Shown piece by piece: positions 1 through 8,372 of a stretch of 64,000 nt of DNA. The notes under the pieces were generated by a model. The model was not told the DNA's origin. It saw only the letters and a program-made list of their open reading frames with translations, and made no database searches. Numbering within the stretch: position 1 is the first letter of the stretch; each line of letters starts with the position of its first letter. The stretch spans positions 62,001-126,000 of the forward strand of contig NZ_JNXT01000011.1 in NCBI RefSeq assembly GCF_000716675.1. Direction: 5' to 3'. The translations under genes and the position numbers were made by a program. Source of the stretch: Streptomyces alboflavus (GTDB lineage: Bacteria > Actinomycetota > Actinomycetes > Streptomycetales > Streptomycetaceae).

Positions 1-261
1 GCGTCCGCGCAGATCCAGTGCGTGGACGCGGCCCGGGCGGGGGCCCGCGCGATGGCCCGCCAGGACCCGCAGGCCACGGCGGTCGCGGTGGCCCGGCAGG
101 CGGCTCCGCGCGGCGCGAGCGTGGCGGTGAGCAGGGACGGCGACCTGGTCCGGGTGGAGGTCGTGGCGCGGTCGCCGGGGCCCCGGGCGCTGGGGCTCGG
201 ACTGCGGCTGCGGGCGGAGGCCGTGGCGATGGCGGAGGAGACGGTGGGGGTGGGGGCGTGA
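1..261 (+). CDS. TadE-family pseudopilin-like protein (C-terminal part)
   Basis: The frame is open from the first base of the window, so the start and the N-terminal membrane helix lie upstream. About 86 residues are visible. They begin ASAQIQCVDAARAGARA, the segment that typically follows the single N-terminal helix in TadE-like minor pilins of actinobacterial tad (Flp pilus) loci. The stop TGA (259-261) overlaps a GTG start for the next gene, a coupling usual for the TadE/Rv3654c-like pair at the end of a tad operon. The role, secreted or membrane-anchored pilus assembly component, is inferred from family resemblance and position. Low-scoring alternatives exist because only the tail is present. 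Confidence 0.75.
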   Translation, partial: ASAQIQCVDAARAGARAMARQDPQATAVAVARQAAPRGASVAVSRDGDLVRVEVVARSPGPRALGLGLRLRAEAVAMAEETVGVGA

Positions 262-2621
262 GGCGGGGGTGTGCGGGTGGCTGGCCGCCGGGGCTTGGGC
301 CCGGGGTTGTGCTTGGGTCGGGAGCCGTGCCTGGGGCGGGAGCCGCGTCCGGGGCGGGAGTTGGGCCTGGGCCGGGCGGGGTCGGTGGGGCCGTGGTGGC
401 TGGGGAGCGGGGTGCCGCGACGGTGTGGACCGTGGTGGTGATGGCCCTGCTGTGCGCGGTCGCGGGGGTTGTCCTGGCGATGGGGCAGGTGACGGTGGCT
501 CGTCATCGGGCGGGCGGCGCGGCCGACTTGGCGGCGCTTGCGGCGGCGGAGCACTGGAGCGAGGGGCGGGCGGGGGCGTGCGCGCGGGCCGAGAAGGTGG
601 CGCGGGCACAGGACACACGGGTCGTGCGGTGCGCGGTGGCGGGGGAGGTGTCGGACGTCACGGCGGCGGCGGAGTTCGGGCCGTTCGAGATGGAGGTCAG
701 GTCGCGGGCGGGGCCTGCGGGGGCAGTGAGTTCTACGGGGTCTGTGAGTCCAGTGAGGTCTGCAGGAGCTGCGGGTACTGCGGGTGCTGCGGGGTCTGCC
801 GGATCTGTGGGATCTGCGGGGTCTGTAAGGACGATGAGGTCTGCAGATTCTGTGGGGCCAGTGAGGTTTGCAGGGCTCGTGGGGTCTGGTGGACCAGCGG
901 TGTCTGCGGGCTCTGTGCCGGGTGCGGGCGTTGCCGAGAGAGCGCCCGCACCCGAGGAGGCGTCCGTCGCCGAGGCCCAGACGCCGCCCGCCGCAGAGAG
1001 GGCGCCCGCCCTCAAGGGCTCGCCCGTCGCCGCGGGCGGGCCTCCCGCCTCTGCCCTGGGGTCAGGTCGAGGGGGCGTCCTTCAGGAGGGTGGTGAGGAG
1101 ACGGATCGCGCCGCGCTTGTGCAGGGGGTCGTTGCCGTTGCCGCACTTGGGGGACTGGATGCAGGAGGGGCAGCCGGCCTCGCACTCGCAGGAGGCGATG
1201 GCCTCGCGGGTGGCGGTGAGCCAGGTGCGGGCGGTGTGGAAGGCGCGCTCGGCGAATCCGGCGCCGCCGGGCTGGCCGTCGTACACGAAGACCGTCGGCA
1301 GCAGGGTGTCCGGGTGCAGGGGCACGGAGACGCCGCCGATGTCCCAGCGGTCGCAGGTGGCGAAGAGGGGCAGCATGCCGATGGAGGCGTGTTCGGCGGC
1401 GTGCAGGGCGCCGCCGAGGATCTCCGGATTGACGCGGGCGGCGTCGAGTTGGTCCTCGGTGACCGTCCACCACACCGCGCGGGTGCGCAGGGTGCGGGGC
1501 GGCAGGTCGAGCTTGGTCTCGCCGAGTACCTCGCCGGTGATGAGCTTGCGGCGCAGGAAGGAGACGACCTGGTTGGTGACCTCGACGGAGCCGTAGCAGA
1601 GGCGGCCGGGGCCCCAGGGGATCTCGGTGTCGGTGTCGAGGACGGAGATGGCGGTGGTGTCGCGGGCGGTGGTCGAGTACGGCGGGACGGCCTCCTCGAC
1701 GAGGGCGACGGAGTCGTCCAGGTCCAGGCCGCGGACGAGATACGTACGGCCCTGGTGGAGGTGGACCGCGCCTTCGTGGACGGTCGTGTGCGCGGCGGAG
1801 GCGTCGACGGTGCCGAGGAGGCGGCCGGTGCCCTCCTCGACGACCTGCACGGGCCGGCCGCCCCCGCCGCGGATGTCCGCGAGGTCGGCGGCGCGCTCGC
1901 GGCGGGTCCAGTGCCAGGCCTTCGTGCGGCGGCGCAGCAGCTTCGCGGCCTCGAGCTGGGGGAGCAGGTCCCCGGTGGCAGGGCCGAAGAGCTTGAAGTC
2001 GTCCTCGGTGAGAGGAAGTTCCGCGGCGGCGGCGCAGAGGTGGGGGGCGAGGACGTAGGGGTTGTCGGGGTCGAGGACGGTCGATTCGACGGGCTGGTCG
2101 AAGAGCGCCTCGGGGTGGTGGACGAGATAGGTGTCGAGCGGGTCGTCGCGGGCGACGAGGACCGCGAGCGCGCCCTGGCCGGAGCGTCCGGCGCGGCCCG
2201 CCTGCTGCCAGAGGGAGGCGCGGGTGCCGGGATAGCCGGCGATGACGACGGCGTCCAGGCCCGATACGTCGATGCCGAGTTCGAGGGCGGTGGTGGCGGC
2301 GAGGCTGAGGAGTTCGCCGGAGTGCAGGGCCTGTTCCAGGGCGCGGCGCTCCTCGGGGAGATAGCCGCCCCGGTAGGCGGCCACGCGCCGGACCAGGGAG
2401 CGGTCGACCTCGGCGAGGCGTTCCTGGGCGATGACGGAGATCAGTTCGGCGCCGCGCCGGGAGCGTACGAAGGCGACGGAGCGGACGCCCTGGACGGTCA
2501 GGTCGGTCAGCAGGTCGGCGGTCTCGGCGGTGGCGGTGCGGCGGACCGGGGCGCCCTTCTCGCCGTGGAGTTCGGTGAGCGGCGGCTCCCACAGGGCGAA
2601 GACGACCTCGCCGCGAGGTGA
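258..2621 (+). CDS. Rv3654c-family TadE-like protein with abnormal read-through C-terminus
   Basis: The GTG at 258 overlaps the preceding stop. After a Gly/Ala-rich lead, residues about 45-140 carry the family pattern: GERGAATVWTVVVMALLCAV (membrane helix), then HRAGGAADLAALAAAEHW and a segment with two cysteines. Family members normally end at roughly 110-150 residues. Here no in-frame stop appears until 2621. From about 720 the frame enters degenerate GGGTCTGTG-type tandem repeats (GSVGSAGSV-like peptide) and from 1062 it runs antisense through the helicase gene. The first part is well supported. The 1.9-kb extension is probably not meaningful protein: either the natural stop was lost by repeat slippage, or the frame is open by chance, as is common in high-GC DNA. 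The end coordinate is only the first in-frame stop. Confidence 0.45.
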   Translation: MRRGCAGGWPPGLGPGVVLGSGAVPGAGAASGAGVGPGPGGVGGAVVAGERGAATVWTVVVMALLCAVAGVVLAMGQVTVARHRAGGAADLAALAAAEHWSEGRAGACARAEKVARAQDTRVVRCAVAGEVSDVTAAAEFGPFEMEVRSRAGPAGAVSSTGSVSPVRSAGAAGTAGAAGSAGSVGSAGSVRTMRSADSVGPVRFAGLVGSGGPAVSAGSVPGAGVAERAPAPEEASVAEAQTPPAAERAPALKGSPVAAGGPPASALGSGRGGVLQEGGEETDRAALVQGVVAVAALGGLDAGGAAGLALAGGDGLAGGGEPGAGGVEGALGESGAAGLAVVHEDRRQQGVRVQGHGDAADVPAVAGGEEGQHADGGVFGGVQGAAEDLRIDAGGVELVLGDRPPHRAGAQGAGRQVELGLAEYLAGDELAAQEGDDLVGDLDGAVAEAAGAPGDLGVGVEDGDGGGVAGGGRVRRDGLLDEGDGVVQVQAADEIRTALVEVDRAFVDGRVRGGGVDGAEEAAGALLDDLHGPAAPAADVREVGGALAAGPVPGLRAAAQQLRGLELGEQVPGGRAEELEVVLGERKFRGGGAEVGGEDVGVVGVEDGRFDGLVEERLGVVDEIGVERVVAGDEDRERALAGASGAARLLPEGGAGAGIAGDDDGVQARYVDAEFEGGGGGEAEEFAGVQGLFQGAALLGEIAAPVGGHAPDQGAVDLGEAFLGDDGDQFGAAPGAYEGDGADALDGQVGQQVGGLGGGGAADRGALLAVEFGERRLPQGEDDLAAR
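720..905 (+). repeat. degenerate GGGTCTGTG-type tandem repeat
   Basis: About 180 bases made of imperfect 9-15 bp units resembling GGGTCTGTGG, GGTCTGCAGG and GGGTACTGCGG. It sits just past the conserved part of the Rv3654c-like gene. The same motif recurs at 16801-16850 inside the tail of the tmk gene. Unit lengths are not all multiples of three, so gain or loss of units would shift the reading frame. Confidence 0.7.
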
Positions 2622-3515
2622 GGCGTCGTCGGCGACCTCGGTGACGGGGAGGCCGGTGAGGCGTTCGGCGGCCAGGGCCGGTTCGGCGGCCGTGGCGGAG
2701 GCGAGGAGGAAGACGGGGTCGGAGCCGTAGCGGGCGCACAAGCGGCGCAGGCGGCGCAGGACTTGGGCGACGTGGGAGCCGAAGACGCCGCGGTAGGTGT
2801 GGCACTCGTCGATGACGACGTAGCGCAGGGCGCGCAGGAAGGAGGACCAGCGGGGGTGGGACGGGAGGATGCCGCGGTGCAGCATGTCGGGGTTGGTCAG
2901 GACGTAGTTGGCGTACTGGCGTACCCATTCGCGTTCCTCGACGGGGGTGTCGCCGTCGTAGACCGCGGGCCGTACGGCCGTGCCCAGCGGGGCGGCCAGG
3001 GCGCGCACGGCGCGGCGCTGGTCGGCGGCGAGGGCCTTGGTGGGGGCCAGGTACAGCGCGGTGGTGCCGCGGCCGTTCGGAGCCTCGGAGCCGTCGAGCA
3101 GCGCCGAGAGGACGGGTGTGAGATATGCCAATGACTTTCCGGACGCGGTGCCGGTCGCGACGACGACGGACTCGCCGTCAAGGGCGTGTTCGGCGGCCCG
3201 CGCCTGGTGGGCCCACGGGTGATCGATTCCGGCCGACTGCACGGCGGCGACCACCTCCGCTCGGATGCGATCGGGCCAGACCGCATAACGGGCCGCACGT
3301 GGGGGCAGGTGCTCCGTATGAGTGACGCGCGCAGCCCGGCTCGGCCCCGTGGTCAGCCGGTCGAGGACCGACTGCGGGGAGACGTGGGCCGGGGTGTCCC
3401 GAGAGGGTCCTCCGGAGAGAGAAAAGTTGGCCATCGGCACCGAGTGTGTCACCGGCGGGATGGACAATGGTCCGAAGGCGTCGTGCGCGCCTGCCGGTAA
3501 GTGATTGAATGCCAT
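1062..3515 (-). CDS. DEAD/DEAH-box helicase with C-terminal Zn-cysteine domain (YprA/MrfA type)
   Basis: Predicted 817-aa superfamily 2 ATP-dependent helicase. Visible motifs are Walker A ATGTASGKS (about residues 120-128), the DECH box (236-239), SAT (ASATAAEPA), and motif VI QQAGRAGRSGQ. The C-terminal DUF1998-like domain ends with a cysteine cluster CECEAGCPSCIQ...KCGNGN (from C776), the metal-binding signature of the YprA/MrfA DNA-repair helicases. The start MAFNHLPAG at 3515 matches what I recall of Streptomyces homologues; ATG 3434 is an alternative. A longer open frame to 4055 runs antisense through bldG and is rejected. It is divergent from bldG, with 81 bp between the starts. Bacillus MrfA works in mitomycin-lesion repair; a similar role here is inference. 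Confidence 0.93.
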   Translation of the reverse strand: MAFNHLPAGAHDAFGPLSIPPVTHSVPMANFSLSGGPSRDTPAHVSPQSVLDRLTTGPSRAARVTHTEHLPPRAARYAVWPDRIRAEVVAAVQSAGIDHPWAHQARAAEHALDGESVVVATGTASGKSLAYLTPVLSALLDGSEAPNGRGTTALYLAPTKALAADQRRAVRALAAPLGTAVRPAVYDGDTPVEEREWVRQYANYVLTNPDMLHRGILPSHPRWSSFLRALRYVVIDECHTYRGVFGSHVAQVLRRLRRLCARYGSDPVFLLASATAAEPALAAERLTGLPVTEVADDASPRGEVVFALWEPPLTELHGEKGAPVRRTATAETADLLTDLTVQGVRSVAFVRSRRGAELISVIAQERLAEVDRSLVRRVAAYRGGYLPEERRALEQALHSGELLSLAATTALELGIDVSGLDAVVIAGYPGTRASLWQQAGRAGRSGQGALAVLVARDDPLDTYLVHHPEALFDQPVESTVLDPDNPYVLAPHLCAAAAELPLTEDDFKLFGPATGDLLPQLEAAKLLRRRTKAWHWTRRERAADLADIRGGGGRPVQVVEEGTGRLLGTVDASAAHTTVHEGAVHLHQGRTYLVRGLDLDDSVALVEEAVPPYSTTARDTTAISVLDTDTEIPWGPGRLCYGSVEVTNQVVSFLRRKLITGEVLGETKLDLPPRTLRTRAVWWTVTEDQLDAARVNPEILGGALHAAEHASIGMLPLFATCDRWDIGGVSVPLHPDTLLPTVFVYDGQPGGAGFAERAFHTARTWLTATREAIASCECEAGCPSCIQSPKCGNGNDPLHKRGAIRLLTTLLKDAPST

Positions 3516-3596
3516 CGCGGCTGGCGATCCGTCCCGAGGGCGTGGGCCGAGGTGTCCCGAGGGGCGACCGCTCGATAGCAAGGTGCTGGAGGATCC

Positions 3597-3938
3597 GTGG
3601 ACCTGTCTCTGTCGACCCGTACCGTCGGCGATCGTACGGTCGTCGAGGTCGGTGGCGAAATCGATGTTTATACCGCGCCCAAGCTGCGCGAGCAGTTGGT
3701 CGAGTTGGTGAACGACGGCAGTTTCCATCTGGTCGTCGACATGGAGCGAGTGGACTTCCTCGACTCCACCGGACTCGGCGTGCTGGTCGGTGGCCTGAAG
3801 CGGGTGCGTGCCCATGAGGGCTCGCTGCGCCTGGTCTGCAACCAGGAGCGCATTCTCAAGATCTTCCGTATCACCGGTCTGACCAAGGTGTTCCCGATCC
3901 ACACCTCGGTCGAGGAAGCGGTCGCCGCCACCGACTGA
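3597..3938 (+). CDS. bldG: anti-anti-sigma factor BldG
   Basis: 113-aa STAS-domain protein, nearly identical to S. coelicolor BldG as I remember it. The phosphorylatable serine is in the motif [12 protein letters not shown] (Ser57). The start is GTG 3597, preceded by GGAGGA (3588-3593). In Streptomyces BldG is required for aerial mycelium formation and antibiotic production. In the unphosphorylated state it binds anti-sigma proteins and releases their sigma factors. It is followed 140 bp downstream by its cognate anti-sigma gene, with several hairpins between them. In S. coelicolor both monocistronic and bicistronic transcripts are known. Confidence 0.97.
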   Translation: MDLSLSTRTVGDRTVVEVGGEIDVYTAPKLREQLVELVNDGSFHLVVDMERVDFLDSTGLGVLVGGLKRVRAHEGSLRLVCNQERILKIFRITGLTKVFPIHTSVEEAVAATD

Positions 3939-3957
3939 GCCGGTTGCCCGGCTGTGG

Positions 3958-4048
3958 CCGGGCGCCCCGGGACTCGTCCCGGGGCTTCCGGGCCGCTGGC
4001 CCGGAGTGGCAGTACGGCAGGGGGCCGGGCCGACGGCCGGGCCCCCTG
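3958..4048 (+). promoter_or_regulatory. hairpin cluster between bldG and its anti-sigma gene
   Basis: Three inverted repeats lie in the 140-bp spacer: CCCCGGGACTCGTCCCGGGG, GGGCCGCTGGCCC, and a longer one near 4020-4047 with arms GGGGGCCGGGCC and GGCCGGGCCCCC. None has a U-tract. They could partly terminate or stabilise the bldG transcript and so set the antagonist to anti-sigma ratio. The hairpins are seen in the sequence; the function is inferred. Confidence 0.6.
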
Positions 4049-4078
4049 ACAGCACGCGTGTATGTCCGAGGGGGATGC

Positions 4079-4504
4079 ATGGCCACCGTTGAACTCCGCT
4101 TCAGCGCGCTGCCCGAGCACGTCCGGACCGCCCGCTTGGTGGCGGCCGCGGTCGCGCGCAGGGCGGGTGTGGACGAGGCGGTCCTCGACGAGGTCAGGCT
4201 CGCCGTCGGTGAGGCCTGCACCCGTGCCGTCGGGCTGCATCAGGCCGCCGACATTCCCGCGCCCGTGCGGGTCGCCCTCGTCGAGGAGGAGAAGCAGTTC
4301 TCCATCGAGGTCGGCGATGAGGCTCCGCGTTCCGCGCCCGGGGAGCGGGCGCCCGGTGCGCCGCCCGGATCCGGGGAGGATCTGGAGGCCGAGGGCGAGG
4401 ACGAGATGGGGCTTGCGGTCATCAGTGGGCTTGTGGACGACGTGGAAGTGACCGCCGGGGAGAACGGTGGGTCGATTCGGATGACCTGGCCCACGACGGC
4501 CTGA
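4079..4504 (+). CDS. BldG-partner anti-sigma factor (HATPase_c_2, RsbW-like)
   Basis: 141-aa GHKL-type ATP-binding protein matching the ORF downstream of bldG in S. coelicolor (SCO3548 type, from memory). The N-box is DEVRLAVGEACTRAV (around residues 37-51) and the G-box region is EDEMGLAVISGLVDDV. An acidic, Gly/Pro-rich insert (about residues 86-112) precedes the G-box. ATG 4079 follows the purine-rich stretch GAGGGG. Family role: a serine kinase/anti-sigma protein that phosphorylates BldG-type antagonists and binds sigma factors. A frame extended upstream to 3944 exists but would cover the hairpin spacer and is rejected. Confidence 0.92.
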   Translation: MATVELRFSALPEHVRTARLVAAAVARRAGVDEAVLDEVRLAVGEACTRAVGLHQAADIPAPVRVALVEEEKQFSIEVGDEAPRSAPGERAPGAPPGSGEDLEAEGEDEMGLAVISGLVDDVEVTAGENGGSIRMTWPTTA

Positions 4505-4565
4505 CGGTCGGCTGTGGTGGCCTGACCCCGGCCGGGTCCGGGGCCGCCCCCTTGTGTCTTGCTGT

Positions 4566-4616
4566 GCCCCGGCTTGCCGCCGTGCGCTGTTGCGTCGGCC
4601 CGCGCCGGGGCTTTTT
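4566..4616 (+). terminator. probable Rho-independent terminator after the bldG operon
   Basis: The arms GCCCCGGC (4566-4573) and GCCGGGGC (4604-4611) are complementary, and the second is followed at once by TTTTT. The loop is long (30 nt) with internal pairing possible. It lies 62 bp after the anti-sigma stop. Confidence 0.55.
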
Positions 4617-4654
4617 GCTTCCCCCACCCGCCCGCCCCTCCCAGGGCTCCCGCC

Positions 4655-4740
4655 CCTGGGCCCCGTGGTTCATATGGGGCTTCGCCCCTTGCCCCCTGTC
4701 GGCGCTTCGCGCCTCGTCCTCAAACGCCGGACGGGCTGGA
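4655..4740 (+). repeat. dispersed Streptomyces intergenic repeat, copy A
   Basis: It contains GGGGCTTCGCCCC, then GGCGCTTCGCGCC, then the core CCTCAAACGCCGGACGGGCT. The same modules occur at 10762-10800, 10808-10832 (degenerate), 10891-10926 (inverted) and 17574-17727. From memory this sequence is very common between genes in Streptomyces. The GGCGCTTCGCGCC and GGGGCTTCGCCCC parts are small hairpins. Confidence 0.8.
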
Positions 4741-5057
4741 GGATGGCGCCTGCGACCCGGCAGAGGCCTCGGTGCGGGTCGGGACAGAGCTCGGGCGGGT
4801 CAGGCCAGAGGTCGGGATGGGTGGGGTCGGAGCGTCGGGTGAGGGCGAAGGCGTTCGGTTATCGGCGTGGGTGTTCGGAGTTTAAATTGTGTTACTAGTG
4901 ATTCCGGACGTCAGGACTTCGGCGATCAAGAACAGAAGTCGGCTTCAGTCGTGGCGTCAATGCTTTTGGGGCGTTACCGCTTTCGGGGTCAATCCAGCGG
5001 CGCGATCATTTGCGGACACGCACTCCCGCGCCAATTCCGTTTGCGGCACACTGTTTT

Positions 5058-5080
5058 GATCAGGTCAGGCTCCCTACAAT
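5058..5080 (+). promoter_or_regulatory. possible hppA promoter
   Basis: TACAAT at 5075-5080 is a good -10 hexamer, 43 bp before the hppA start. The upstream -35 is weak (TGTTTT about 17 bp earlier). Overall 4505-5122 has no gene: it holds a terminator, a dispersed repeat, and from about 4880 a conspicuously AT-richer leader (GTTTAAATTGTG) consistent with a promoter region. Confidence 0.4.
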
Positions 5081-5122
5081 CCGTCCACATCTTGAGCTCA
5101 GCCCAAGCGTCAAGGAGGACGA

Positions 5123-7525
5123 ATGGCGGGGCTTTCTACCCCTCATCAGCTTGACCACCCCTCAACCCTCGCAGCCGCGGTACTGACCGACGACAACCGG
5201 CTCATCGTGATGGTGATCGCGGCCGTCGCGGTCGCGGCGCTCGTGCTCGCTTGGATCCTGGTGCGCCAGGTCCTTGCGGCAGGCGAGGGCACCGACAGCA
5301 TGAAGAAGATCGCGGCGGCGGTCCAGGAAGGCGCGAATGCCTATCTGGGACGTCAGATGCGCACCCTTGGCGTATTCGCCGTCGTGGTGTTCTTCCTGCT
5401 CATGCTGTTGCCCGCGGACGACTGGAATCAGCGGGCAGGACGCTCGATCTTCTTCTTGATCGGCGCGGCCTTCTCGGCGACCACCGGCTATATCGGCATG
5501 TGGCTCGCCGTACGCAGCAATGTGCGCGTGGCCGCGGCCGCGCGGGAAGCGACACCGGCGGAAGGCGAGCCGGAAAAGGATCTCACCGCCGTCTCGCACA
5601 AAGCCATGAAGATCGCTTTCCGTACGGGCGGCGTCGTCGGCATGTTCACGGTGGGGCTCGGTCTGCTCGGCGCCTCCTGTGTGGTGCTCGTGTACGCGGC
5701 CGACGCTCCCAAGGTCCTCGAAGGCTTCGGCCTCGGGGCAGCGCTGATCGCGATGTTCATGCGTGTCGGAGGCGGCATCTTCACCAAGGCCGCCGACGTC
5801 GGCGCCGACCTGGTCGGCAAGGTCGAACAGGGCATTCCGGAGGACGATCCGCGCAATGCCGCGACCATCGCCGACAACGTGGGCGACAACGTCGGCGACT
5901 GCGCGGGGATGGCTGCCGACCTCTTCGAGTCGTACGCCGTCACGCTTGTCGCCGCGCTGATCCTCGGCAAGGCGGCGTTCGGTGACTCCGGACTCGCGTT
6001 CCCGCTGATCGTGCCCGCGATCGGCGTGATCACCGCCATGATCGGGATCTTCGCCGTCGCGCCCCGGCGCTCCGACCGCAGCGGCATGACCGCCATCAAC
6101 CGCGGCTTCTTCATCTCCGCGGGCATCTCGCTGGCGCTCGTCACCGCGGCCGTCTTCATCTATCTCCCGTCGTCGTACGCGGACTTGGACGGCGTCACGA
6201 ACGCGGCGATCCTCGCCAAGGACGGCGACCCGCGGATCCTCGCGGTCGTGGCCGTCGCCATCGGCATCGTCATGGCCGCGCTGATCCAGCAGCTCACCGG
6301 CTACTTCACCGAGACCAACCGGCGTCCCGTCAAGGACATCGGCAAGAGCTCGCTGACGGGCCCGGCCACGGTCGTGCTCGCGGGCATCTCGATCGGCCTC
6401 GAATCGGCCGTCTACACCGCACTGTTGATCGGCCTCGGCGTCTACGGGGCGTTCCTGCTCGGCGGTACGTCGATCATGCTCGCCCTGTTCGCGGTGGCCC
6501 TCGCCGGTACGGGGCTGCTGACCACGGTCGGCGTCATCGTCGCCATGGACACTTTCGGGCCGGTCTCCGACAACGCGCAGGGCATCGCCGAGATGTCCGG
6601 CGACGTCGAGGGCGCGGGCGCGCAGGTCCTCACCGACCTGGACGCCGTCGGCAACACCACCAAGGCCATCACCAAGGGCATCGCCATCGCCACGGCGGTG
6701 CTCGCGGCCTCGGCGCTCTTCGGGTCGTACCGCGACGCGATCGCCGAGGCGGCGGACGACGTCGGGCAGAAGCTCGGCGACGGCGCCCCGATGAACCTGG
6801 TGATGGACATCTCCCAGCCCAACAACCTGGTGGGCCTGATCCTCGGCGCGGCGGTCGTGTTCCTCTTCTCGGGGCTCGCGATCAACGCCGTGTCGCGGTC
6901 GGCCGGAGCCGTGGTCTACGAGGTGCGGCGGCAGTTCCGCGAGCGCCCCGGAATCATGGACTACTCGGAGAAGCCGGAGTACGGGCGCGTCGTCGACATC
7001 TGCACCAAGGACGCGCTGCGGGAGCTGACCACGCCGGGTCTGCTCGCCGTGCTCACGCCCATCGCGGTGGGCTTCAGCCTCGGCGTCGGCGCGCTCGGCT
7101 CGTTCCTCGCGGGCGCGATCGGCACCGGCACGCTGATGGCGGTGTTCCTCGCCAACTCCGGTGGCGCCTGGGACAACGCCAAGAAGCTCGTCGAGGACGG
7201 CCACCACGGCGGCAAGGGCAGCGAGGCGCATGCCGCGACGGTGATCGGTGACACGGTCGGCGACCCGTTCAAGGACACCGCCGGTCCGGCGATCAACCCG
7301 CTCCTGAAGGTGATGAACCTGGTGGCGCTGCTCATCGCGCCCGCGGTCGTCAAATTCAGTTACGGCGAGGACAAGAGCGTGGCGATGCGGGTCCTGATCG
7401 CCGTGCTGTCCATCGCGGTCATCGTCGGGGCGGTGTACGTGTCCAAGCGGCGCGGGATCGCCGTGGGCGACGCCGAGCCCCAGGGCAAGGTCGCCAATTC
7501 GGCGGACCCGGCGGTGGTTTCGTGA
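5123..7525 (+). CDS. hppA: proton-translocating membrane pyrophosphatase, K+-independent type
   Basis: 800-aa integral membrane H+-PPase with about 16 helices. It couples pyrophosphate hydrolysis to proton export. The catalytic motifs include GADLVGKVEQGIPEDDPRN (about residue 227 on), DNVGDNVGDCAGMAADLFE, and a C-terminal DTVGDPFKDTAGPAINPLLK. The segment GNTTKAITKG has Lys514 and Thr517. Family knowledge says Lys at this place (where K+-dependent enzymes have Ala) marks the K+-independent class. ATG 5123 follows AAGGAGGACGA. It is single-cistron: a long promoter region lies upstream and a strong hairpin downstream. The 1060-codon reverse-strand frame covering the same bases is a shadow. Confidence 0.97.
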   Translation: MAGLSTPHQLDHPSTLAAAVLTDDNRLIVMVIAAVAVAALVLAWILVRQVLAAGEGTDSMKKIAAAVQEGANAYLGRQMRTLGVFAVVVFFLLMLLPADDWNQRAGRSIFFLIGAAFSATTGYIGMWLAVRSNVRVAAAAREATPAEGEPEKDLTAVSHKAMKIAFRTGGVVGMFTVGLGLLGASCVVLVYAADAPKVLEGFGLGAALIAMFMRVGGGIFTKAADVGADLVGKVEQGIPEDDPRNAATIADNVGDNVGDCAGMAADLFESYAVTLVAALILGKAAFGDSGLAFPLIVPAIGVITAMIGIFAVAPRRSDRSGMTAINRGFFISAGISLALVTAAVFIYLPSSYADLDGVTNAAILAKDGDPRILAVVAVAIGIVMAALIQQLTGYFTETNRRPVKDIGKSSLTGPATVVLAGISIGLESAVYTALLIGLGVYGAFLLGGTSIMLALFAVALAGTGLLTTVGVIVAMDTFGPVSDNAQGIAEMSGDVEGAGAQVLTDLDAVGNTTKAITKGIAIATAVLAASALFGSYRDAIAEAADDVGQKLGDGAPMNLVMDISQPNNLVGLILGAAVVFLFSGLAINAVSRSAGAVVYEVRRQFRERPGIMDYSEKPEYGRVVDICTKDALRELTTPGLLAVLTPIAVGFSLGVGALGSFLAGAIGTGTLMAVFLANSGGAWDNAKKLVEDGHHGGKGSEAHAATVIGDTVGDPFKDTAGPAINPLLKVMNLVALLIAPAVVKFSYGEDKSVAMRVLIAVLSIAVIVGAVYVSKRRGIAVGDAEPQGKVANSADPAVVS

Positions 7526-7600
7526 CGTAGACCGACGCGGGGCCGCGCCGGGCCGGGACGGGGGTGACCCGGACCGGCCGGACGCGGTGGATCCGCTCAA

Positions 7601-7648
7601 CACGCGGGCGGGCGGCGCTTTTTGAGGCGCCGTCCGCCCGCAGGCGTG
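7601..7648 (+). terminator. terminator after hppA
   Basis: The arms CACGCGGGCGGGCGGCGC and GGCGCCGTCCGCCCGCAGGCGTG pair with few interruptions around a TTTTTGA loop. This is the strongest hairpin between hppA and the lipoprotein gene. Confidence 0.75.
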
Positions 7649-7805
7649 TGCACGGGGTCGCGGGGCGGGCCTCGTGAGCCTTCTCTCGTACCTGTAGCTT
7701 GGTGCAAATGGCTGCAATAGGGGGCGTAACGCACCCCTGGCATGAGGTTGTCGCCCAGTTGGCGTGTAAGTTCCGGGGCCGAGAGCCATGGAAGGGACCA
7801 ATCCG

Positions 7806-8372
7806 GTGAACAAGAAGCTCGCGGCCGCACTGTCCGGCGGTGCGGTACTGGTACTGGCGCTGTCGGGATGCAGCAGTGACGACGGTGACAAGAAGCTGGA
7901 CGACTGGGCCAAGAAGGTCTGTGACACGGCCGTGGGGCCGCAGTCGAAGAAGATCGCCGACGCCAACGCGGCCATCAAGAAGCAGACCGCCGACAACAGT
8001 TCGCCGGACGAGGTCAAGAGCACCGACTCCAAGGCGTTCGGCGACATCTCCGCGGCGTACGCCCAGCGGAGCGCCGCCCTGAAGAAGGCGGGCGCCCCGC
8101 CCACCGACGACGGCGAGAAGAAGCTGAACGACGCCGTGAAGGAGCTGGACGGCCTCTCCAAGTCGTACGCCGACCTGAAGACGCAGACCGACAAGCTCGA
8201 CACCAAGGACCAGTCGGCCTTCGCGGACGACCTCGCGAAGATCGCCGAGGAGCTGGGCAAGCTCAGCAAGAGCGAGAACACCGCCCAGAAGAAGCTGGAG
8301 GCGGGCGACGTGGGCAAGGCCATGCGCGAGCAGGACGGCTGCAAGTCGGCGGCGTCCTCCCCGAAGTCCTAG
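7806..8372 (+). CDS. small secreted lipoprotein, function unknown
   Basis: 188 aa. The start is GTG 7806, nine bases after GGAAGGGA; an in-frame ATG at 7788 would place extra residues before the signal peptide. The signal is VNKKLAAALSGGAVLVLALS followed by GC, with the lipobox ALSGC and lipidated Cys22. The mature part is Lys/Asp/Ala-rich and predicted helical, with coiled-coil-like heptads, and has only two further cysteines (in KKVCDTA and DGCKSAA) that could pair. I recognise no enzymatic motif. It is probably a conserved actinobacterial envelope protein. It stands between hppA and a methyltransferase gene with its own spacer (280 bp upstream). Confidence 0.85.
   Translation: MNKKLAAALSGGAVLVLALSGCSSDDGDKKLDDWAKKVCDTAVGPQSKKIADANAAIKKQTADNSSPDEVKSTDSKAFGDISAAYAQRSAALKKAGAPPTDDGEKKLNDAVKELDGLSKSYADLKTQTDKLDTKDQSAFADDLAKIAEELGKLSKSENTAQKKLEAGDVGKAMREQDGCKSAASSPKS

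Noticed and set aside
3516..4055. Longer helicase N-terminus starting at 4055
   Set aside because: It would run antisense through the whole bldG gene; conserved homologues begin near MAFNHLP (3515).
5162..8344. 1060-codon reverse-strand open frame
   Set aside because: It is the antisense shadow of hppA and the lipoprotein gene: low-complexity, Arg/His-rich, without any domain.
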